Positions 6,318-11,561 of a DNA stretch of 11,561 bases are shown piece after piece. Under the pieces are notes generated by a model. That model was not told the origin of the DNA and did no database searches. It was given only the letters and a program-made list of their open reading frames with translations. Origin of the DNA: Candidatus Uhrbacteria bacterium RIFCSPHIGHO2_02_FULL_57_19. GTDB taxonomy: Bacteria > Patescibacteriota > Patescibacteriia > 2-12-FULL-57-11. The position numbers and the translations under genes are program-made. Each line of letters begins with the position of its first letter. Position 1 is the stretch's first letter. Location of the stretch: positions 1 through 11,561 of the forward strand of contig MGDZ01000019.1 of the NCBI GenBank assembly GCA_001791115.1, in the 5' to 3' direction.

Positions 6318-6344
6318 AATAAAAAAACGGCTGACGATTGTCAA
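6316..6344 (-). promoter_or_regulatory. Strong sigma70-type promoter reading toward rplY
   Basis: On the minus strand, TTGACA (6344-6339, perfect) is followed by 17 nt and TATTAT (6321-6316, 5/6). The -10 abuts and slightly overlaps the outer end of the palindromic element, so transcription would start near 6309 inside the element's terminal repeat and pass through all of it before the rplY ATG at 6122, giving a leader near 190 nt. Confidence 0.75.
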
Positions 6345-6345
6345 C

Positions 6346-6366
6346 CTACTCCTTACTGCCTACGCA
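6346..6366. repeat. Heptanucleotide tract CTACTCC-TTACTGC-CTACGCA
   Basis: Three degenerate 7-mers in tandem (6346-6352, 6353-6359, 6360-6366) between the zinc-ribbon gene stop and the -35 of the rplY promoter. CTACTCC also occurs twice in the tract at 7981-8019. Confidence 0.55.
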
Positions 6367-6371
6367 CTGTT

Positions 6372-6728
6372 TTAGGCCAGTGCCGCCAAAAAGGCCTGAT
6401 CATCATCCAGAAGAGAATGAACGTCCAGTACGTCGTCGGCGCTTACCTCATCAATCTCCCGGAATTTCACCGCGTCATCAAAGGTAAGATCTGTAACCAA
6501 TCCCACCGATGACACCCCGACCGACGAAACCAGAACCAGCGCCAGAATGGCATTCGAACACTTCCGGCACTGGATGTGCAGGAGGTGCGAATCATCCTGT
6601 TCCCCCAGAACGCGGGCTTCCATGGGGTTGTAGGAGGCGTCGCAGAGCGGGCAGGCCGAGAGCAATTCCCGGCTGTCCAAGGGATTCGGCTGGTTGTGAG
6701 GAACCATTTGCATGGCCGTCGTGGACAT
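6372..6728 (-). CDS. Small zinc-ribbon protein of unknown function
   Basis: A 118-aa protein I cannot name. It carries two Cys pairs, CPLC (Cys26, Cys29) and CRKC (Cys54, Cys57), spaced as in a zinc ribbon, with NPMEARVLGEQDDSHLLHIQ between them. After the second pair come a hydrophobic stretch ILALVLVSSVGVSSVGLVTDL (61-81, likely buried strands rather than a membrane segment) and an acidic C-terminus (about 88-118: EIDEVSADDVLDVHSLLDDD). I have the impression of similar small proteins in Patescibacteria genomes, unverified. The ATG at 6728 is chosen because it lies in frame after a good promoter; Met6 and Met8 are alternatives. The ATG falls inside an 8-bp hairpin. The gene lies between rodA and rplY on the same strand. 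A nucleic-acid or protein-binding role is plausible from the fold but not shown. Confidence 0.75.
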   Translation of the reverse strand: MSTTAMQMVPHNQPNPLDSRELLSACPLCDASYNPMEARVLGEQDDSHLLHIQCRKCSNAILALVLVSSVGVSSVGLVTDLTFDDAVKFREIDEVSADDVLDVHSLLDDDQAFLAALA

Positions 6729-6744
6729 TCAAGGGGATGTCCAC
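6721..6744 (-). promoter_or_regulatory. Start-codon hairpin of the zinc-ribbon gene
   Basis: GTGGACAT (6721-6728) and ATGTCCAC (6737-6744) form a perfect 8-bp inverted repeat with an 8-nt loop. In the minus-strand mRNA the initiator AUG is the first three bases of the 3' arm, so it is paired when folded. With the promoter just upstream, the hairpin would lie within a few bases of the mRNA 5' end. No Shine-Dalgarno is visible in the loop. Confidence 0.6.
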
Positions 6745-6755
6745 ATCACGATGAT

Positions 6756-6784
6756 ATGATAGCACGTTTTTCGCTTGAAGTCAA
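6756..6784 (-). promoter_or_regulatory. Sigma70-type promoter of the zinc-ribbon gene
   Basis: On the minus strand, TTGACT (6784-6779, 5/6), a 17-nt spacer and TATCAT (6761-6756, 5/6). The predicted start is near 6749, leaving a leader of about 21 nt that is mostly the start-codon hairpin. The promoter lies in the gap after the rodA stop at 6801. Confidence 0.75.
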
Positions 6785-6800
6785 ATGCCGTGTGGTCGCA

Positions 6801-7913
6801 TCATTTACGGAACTTTTCCCGCGCCAAGCGGACGGCCATGCTTTGAACGAGACCAACGAGTATGTAGGTGGAAAAGAGAGACGACCCGCCGTAGGAAACA
6901 AAGGGCAGGGCAATTCCAGTGACCGGCATTACACCAAGGTTCATGCCGATGTTAATAACCGTCTCGACACTCAAAAGAAGGACGACGCCCAGAGATAAAT
7001 AAAGCGTATAGTTATCGCGGGCCTCCCGTGCGATGCGAAAGATCCGGAAAAAAACAATAACCATGAGAAACAGGACGATTATCACGGCGACAAAACCCAA
7101 CTCCTCGGCTACTACGGCGAAGGCGAAGTCAGTCTGAGCCTCGGGCAGGAAACGAAGCTGGCTCTGCGAACCGGATCCGAATCCTCTGCCGAACATCCCG
7201 CCCGAACCGACGGCGATCACCGACTGGGTCAGATTGTAGCCGCGTCCCAGCGGATCACGAGCTGGGTTCATGAAAGTCAGAATGCGCTCGCGCTGGTAGT
7301 CGCGGAGACCAAAAAACCAGGTGCCGGAGCCAAGGAGGAGCGCCAGGGCGATCACCACGGAGAGCGTCTTGCGTTCGATTCCGCCGGCCAGGAGAAGCAG
7401 CCCCCAAAGCCCGAGAAGAATGAGGGCGCTGCCGAAATCCGGCTGAAAGGCAACCAGCGCCACATAGACCAGCACGCCGATCCCGTTGCGCAGCATTGAG
7501 CGCAGATCACGGGCGTAGGCGTGGCGCGAAAGGGTAGCCGCCAAAAAGACGATGAGCGTCACCTTGGCGAACTCCACCGGCTGAAAACTCCAGCCGCCGA
7601 GGACGAACCAGCCGGTGGTGCCGCGGATCTCCCGACCGAAAAAAAGAACCGCCAGGAGCAGGGCCGCCCCGGCCAGCCAGATGTACCGGCTGTAATATTC
7701 TCCGGCCCGATAGTTCAGACTCCCCAGGACCAGGACTGCCGCCAGCCCCATGGCCAGCGCCATCCCCTGCTTCCAGAGGTTCCCGAAATCCGGCTGGTCC
7801 TGGGAGAGCGCAACCGAGGCGATGACCAGCATCCCCACGAGCGACAAAAGAAACGCCGCGCCGAGGAGGATGAAGTCGAAATGCCGGAGATTGGCGAAGA
7901 TTTTCCTGATCAT
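6801..7913 (-). CDS. rodA: RodA, SEDS-family peptidoglycan glycosyltransferase
   Basis: RodA polymerises lipid II into glycan strands for cell elongation, normally paired with a class B penicillin-binding protein, in the cytoplasmic membrane. The 370-aa sequence has about ten hydrophobic segments. SEDS motifs seen: GWFVLGGWSFQPVEFAK (101-117, with Glu114), FQPDFGSALILL (156-167), FMNPARDPLGRGYNLTQS (214-231), FLPEAQTDFAFAVVAEELG (255-273, with Asp262 at the position of the essential Asp) and MPVTGIALPFVSYGGSS (329-345). RodA is favoured over FtsW by the short N-terminus and overall form; FtsW cannot be fully excluded. The ATG at 7913 is preferred over an upstream in-frame start near 7976 that would translate the palindrome. 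No mreB or PBP2 gene is in the window; an unknown single-pass membrane protein precedes it on the same strand. Confidence 0.9.
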   Translation of the reverse strand: MIRKIFANLRHFDFILLGAAFLLSLVGMLVIASVALSQDQPDFGNLWKQGMALAMGLAAVLVLGSLNYRAGEYYSRYIWLAGAALLLAVLFFGREIRGTTGWFVLGGWSFQPVEFAKVTLIVFLAATLSRHAYARDLRSMLRNGIGVLVYVALVAFQPDFGSALILLGLWGLLLLAGGIERKTLSVVIALALLLGSGTWFFGLRDYQRERILTFMNPARDPLGRGYNLTQSVIAVGSGGMFGRGFGSGSQSQLRFLPEAQTDFAFAVVAEELGFVAVIIVLFLMVIVFFRIFRIAREARDNYTLYLSLGVVLLLSVETVINIGMNLGVMPVTGIALPFVSYGGSSLFSTYILVGLVQSMAVRLAREKFRK

Positions 7914-7919
7914 GATCCA

Positions 7920-7948
7920 ACCGTAGATTTCAAAAACGCGCCCGTCAA
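7920..7948 (-). promoter_or_regulatory. Weak candidate promoter of rodA
   Basis: On the minus strand, TTGACG (7948-7943, 5/6), 17 nt, then TACGGT (7925-7920, 3/6), ending 6 nt before the rodA ATG. If used, the mRNA would be leaderless. The -10 is poor, so this is tentative. Confidence 0.25.
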
Positions 7949-7973
7949 CCCCGCCCTTCGCGAAGGGCGGGGT
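7948..7973. repeat. Perfect 26-nt palindrome upstream of rodA (hairpin, possible terminator or attenuator)
   Basis: ACCCCGCCCTTCG (7948-7960) is followed directly by its exact reverse complement (7961-7973), with no spacer. On the minus strand the outer bases GCGCC and GGCGC can extend the hairpin loosely, and a run of five T follows (7936-7932), so it might end transcripts of the upstream membrane-protein gene or attenuate rodA. A dispersed palindromic repeat is the alternative. Confidence 0.75.
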
Positions 7974-7980
7974 CAAGGCG

Positions 7981-8019
7981 CTATACTACACCTACTCCCT
8001 ACACTCTACTCCCTATCTT
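7981..8019. repeat. Heptanucleotide tract built on CTACTCC/CTACACT
   Basis: CTATACT (7981-7987), a 4-nt offset ACAC, then CTACTCC (7992-7998), CTACACT (7999-8005), CTACTCC (8006-8012) and CTATCTT (8013-8019). The 10-mer CTACTCCCTA repeats exactly at a 14-nt period. The tract overlaps the stop codon (8008-8006) and last codons of the membrane-protein gene, so it sets that protein's C-terminus (REDRE). Confidence 0.7.
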
Positions 8020-8890
8020 CTCTTCGCGGCGCCATGTACACTGACTCATCAAAAATGTTCACTTCCGGCCGCACCTCGACTTTGGTGATGTTGGGCAGTT
8101 TCTCAAACCAGGTCACCTCGGCCTGCCTCCTCTCCCCGCTCTCAAGCCCCGCGAGCTGAACGCGGTTCACGCCGGCGATGGCGCTCCCCCGATAGAGCAC
8201 CACCGTAACATCCATCGCCCAATAACCGTAGGCCGTGGCGTTGGTGATGGAAAAAGTCGCCTTGGATGGCCCGTCCTTCACCGCAGGATCAGGCGGCGTA
8301 AAAACCGCGTCGGAGACGACGAAATTGGTCCGGTCGGCAACGAACTGCGTGGTGTCCGCCACCTGGTGTCGGTCGACGCGCTTCCATTCGATTTCCTTGA
8401 TCTCCAGACGCACTCCGCGAAGGCGGGCTTCGCTCCCGAAAGCCAATTCGGAAATAATCTTCTCCTGCCCGGGGAGGATGTAGCTTTGGCGCAATGGGGT
8501 GGTCACCGCCTCACCCCGGAAGAGATAAGAAAAAGTCGCGTACCACTCGCGATTGGGGTTGAAGATGACTGCCGAGAGGTCATAGCGCCCCGAACCCGCA
8601 TCGAGCACCACCGCCTGTTTCAGATCGAGGGAACGCGGACGGCGCGCCTCCAGGACTTCGGGATTGATCAGGTTCTGCGAGGCCTGACGCACCATCGCCC
8701 GGTGCCGGTTGTAATCAATGAGGTAAAGCCGGGTCAGCCGATAGAGCACGAACAGCCAGATGAGCGAATTTATAACGATCAAAAAAATCACCAGCACCCT
8801 TTTAAGCTGCGGCTTGTGGGTGACGAACCAATAACCAAACTTGAGTTGATCCTCGGTAAGCTGGTTTTCCGGACCAAGGCCGTTGGTCAT
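8006..8890 (-). CDS. Single-pass membrane protein with extracytoplasmic beta-rich domain, unknown function
   Basis: A 294-aa protein I do not recognise. A cytoplasmic N-terminus of about 30 residues (MTNGLGPENQLTEDQLKFGYW...) precedes one strong transmembrane segment (about 32-54, VLVIFLIVINSLIWLFVLYRLT) with no cleavage motif. Positive residues (KPQLKR) just before it predict N-in, C-out topology. The outer part alternates short strands and polar turns (YDLSAVIFNPNREWYATFSYLF, ATFSITNATAYGYWAMDVTVVLY), suggesting two beta-sandwich-like domains; no catalytic motif is seen. The ATG at 8890 is chosen over an upstream start at 8926 because that would translate a terminator hairpin; a consensus TATAAT lies 6 nt before it. 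It precedes rodA on the same strand, with 92 bp between them, so a wall-synthesis link is possible but only positional. The stop codon lies inside a heptanucleotide repeat. Confidence 0.7.
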   Translation of the reverse strand: MTNGLGPENQLTEDQLKFGYWFVTHKPQLKRVLVIFLIVINSLIWLFVLYRLTRLYLIDYNRHRAMVRQASQNLINPEVLEARRPRSLDLKQAVVLDAGSGRYDLSAVIFNPNREWYATFSYLFRGEAVTTPLRQSYILPGQEKIISELAFGSEARLRGVRLEIKEIEWKRVDRHQVADTTQFVADRTNFVVSDAVFTPPDPAVKDGPSKATFSITNATAYGYWAMDVTVVLYRGSAIAGVNRVQLAGLESGERRQAEVTWFEKLPNITKVEVRPEVNIFDESVYMAPRREDRE

Positions 8891-8896
8891 ATTTCC

Positions 8897-8905
8897 ATTA
8901 TAACA
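8897..8905 (-). promoter_or_regulatory. Extended -10 promoter of the membrane-protein gene (leaderless)
   Basis: The minus strand reads TGTTATAAT: a perfect TATAAT (8902-8897) with the TGn extension (8905-8903). Only 6 nt separate it from the ATG at 8890, so transcription should start at the A of the start codon. There is no good -35, as is usual for extended -10 promoters. It overlaps the T-run of the preceding terminator. Confidence 0.65.
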
Positions 8906-8935
8906 AAAAAATGGCGCATCAGACATTGATGCGCC
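8905..8935 (-). terminator. Intrinsic terminator of the 142-aa gene
   Basis: On the minus strand, a perfect 9-bp stem GGCGCATCA/TGATGCGCC (arms 8935-8927 and 8921-8913, 5-nt loop) is followed by A and seven T (8912-8905). It lies 25 bp past the stop of the gene at 8960-9388 and directly before the promoter of the next gene. Confidence 0.9.
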
Positions 8936-8959
8936 CGCCGGCGTACGACTCCTTGGAGT

Positions 8960-11460
<2,501 letters not shown>

Positions 11461-11561
11461 GTGCTGGTACCGCAGTAGATACTAGCAAACGGTTACTGTA
11501 GGACCGTCCGCGGAGCTGGTCGTTCGTGTCGCTGTTGGATAGCAAACACCAGCTTCAGCCG
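11461..11561. other. Region after gyrB, no gene seen
   Basis: These 101 bases to the window edge show no convincing reading frame or T-run terminator. There is a possible stem GGAGCTGGT (11512-11520) with ACCAGCTTC (11548-11556), 9 bp including one G-U pair around a 27-nt loop, and TAGCAAAC occurs twice (11483-11490, 11540-11547). This could be a structured RNA, the 3' end of the gyrB transcript or the start of a feature cut by the edge. Confidence 0.3.

Noticed and set aside
7981..8019. CRISPR-like array
   Set aside because: Units are 7 nt with no spacers and no cas genes nearby; it is a simple tandem tract.
8891..8926. Longer start for the membrane-protein gene at 8926
   Set aside because: It would translate part of the terminator stem and the -10 box; the start at 8890 fits the promoter position.

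Overview
The window reads as a compact, GC-rich bacterial chromosome segment made almost entirely of housekeeping genes. The best guess is a member of the Candidate Phyla Radiation (Patescibacteria). The pointers are a bL31 with a long charged C-terminal tail, an NLPY-type PrmC, a bL25 with a Lys/Glu tail, a lone short prepilin behind a DUF3048 protein, a small four-cysteine zinc-ribbon protein, very short intergenic gaps, few Shine-Dalgarno sequences, and intergenic palindromes and heptanucleotide tracts of a style I associate with that group. This taxonomic call is inference. Several genes end in TGA, so UGA is a stop here and the UGA-to-Gly code of Gracilibacteria/Absconditabacteria does not apply.

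Layout: (1) 1-576, minus: the first 192 codons of queA, cut by the window edge. (2) 636-3835, plus: a translation-termination cluster of rpmE (bL31), prfA (RF1), a PfkB-family sugar kinase and prmC (RF glutamine methyltransferase); the last two overlap by ATGA. The rpmE-prfA gap holds a nested inverted repeat. The cluster ends in a perfect 13-bp bidirectional terminator shared with the convergent pilin gene. (3) 3846-9388, minus, in transcription order: an unrecognised 142-aa protein, a terminator, an unrecognised single-pass membrane protein, a 26-nt palindrome, rodA, a small zinc-ribbon protein with its own promoter, then rplY (bL25), a DUF3048 envelope protein and a type IV-like prepilin. 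(4) 9427-11460, plus: complete gyrB, divergent from the 142-aa gene. (5) 11461-11561: no gene seen.

How the genes connect: the plus cluster links RF1 to its dedicated methyltransferase. The minus cluster mixes envelope functions (RodA glycan polymerisation, DUF3048 protein, membrane protein, pilin) with a ribosomal protein. No defence system, CRISPR array, transposase gene, rRNA or tRNA was found.

The notable structure lies between the genes. A 167-bp imperfect palindrome with 21-bp terminal inverted repeats and flanking TA dinucleotides (MITE-like) sits between a near-consensus promoter and rplY, so it would form most of the rplY mRNA leader. Heptanucleotide tandem tracts occur at three places, one inside the prmC reading frame. 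Several genes have a -10-like hexamer 6-7 nt before the ATG, which suggests leaderless mRNAs. A symmetric dyad with mirrored -10 elements lies between gyrB and its divergent neighbour. I see no complete new multi-gene system; the best novelty candidates are these repeats and regulatory arrangements and three small proteins of unknown function.
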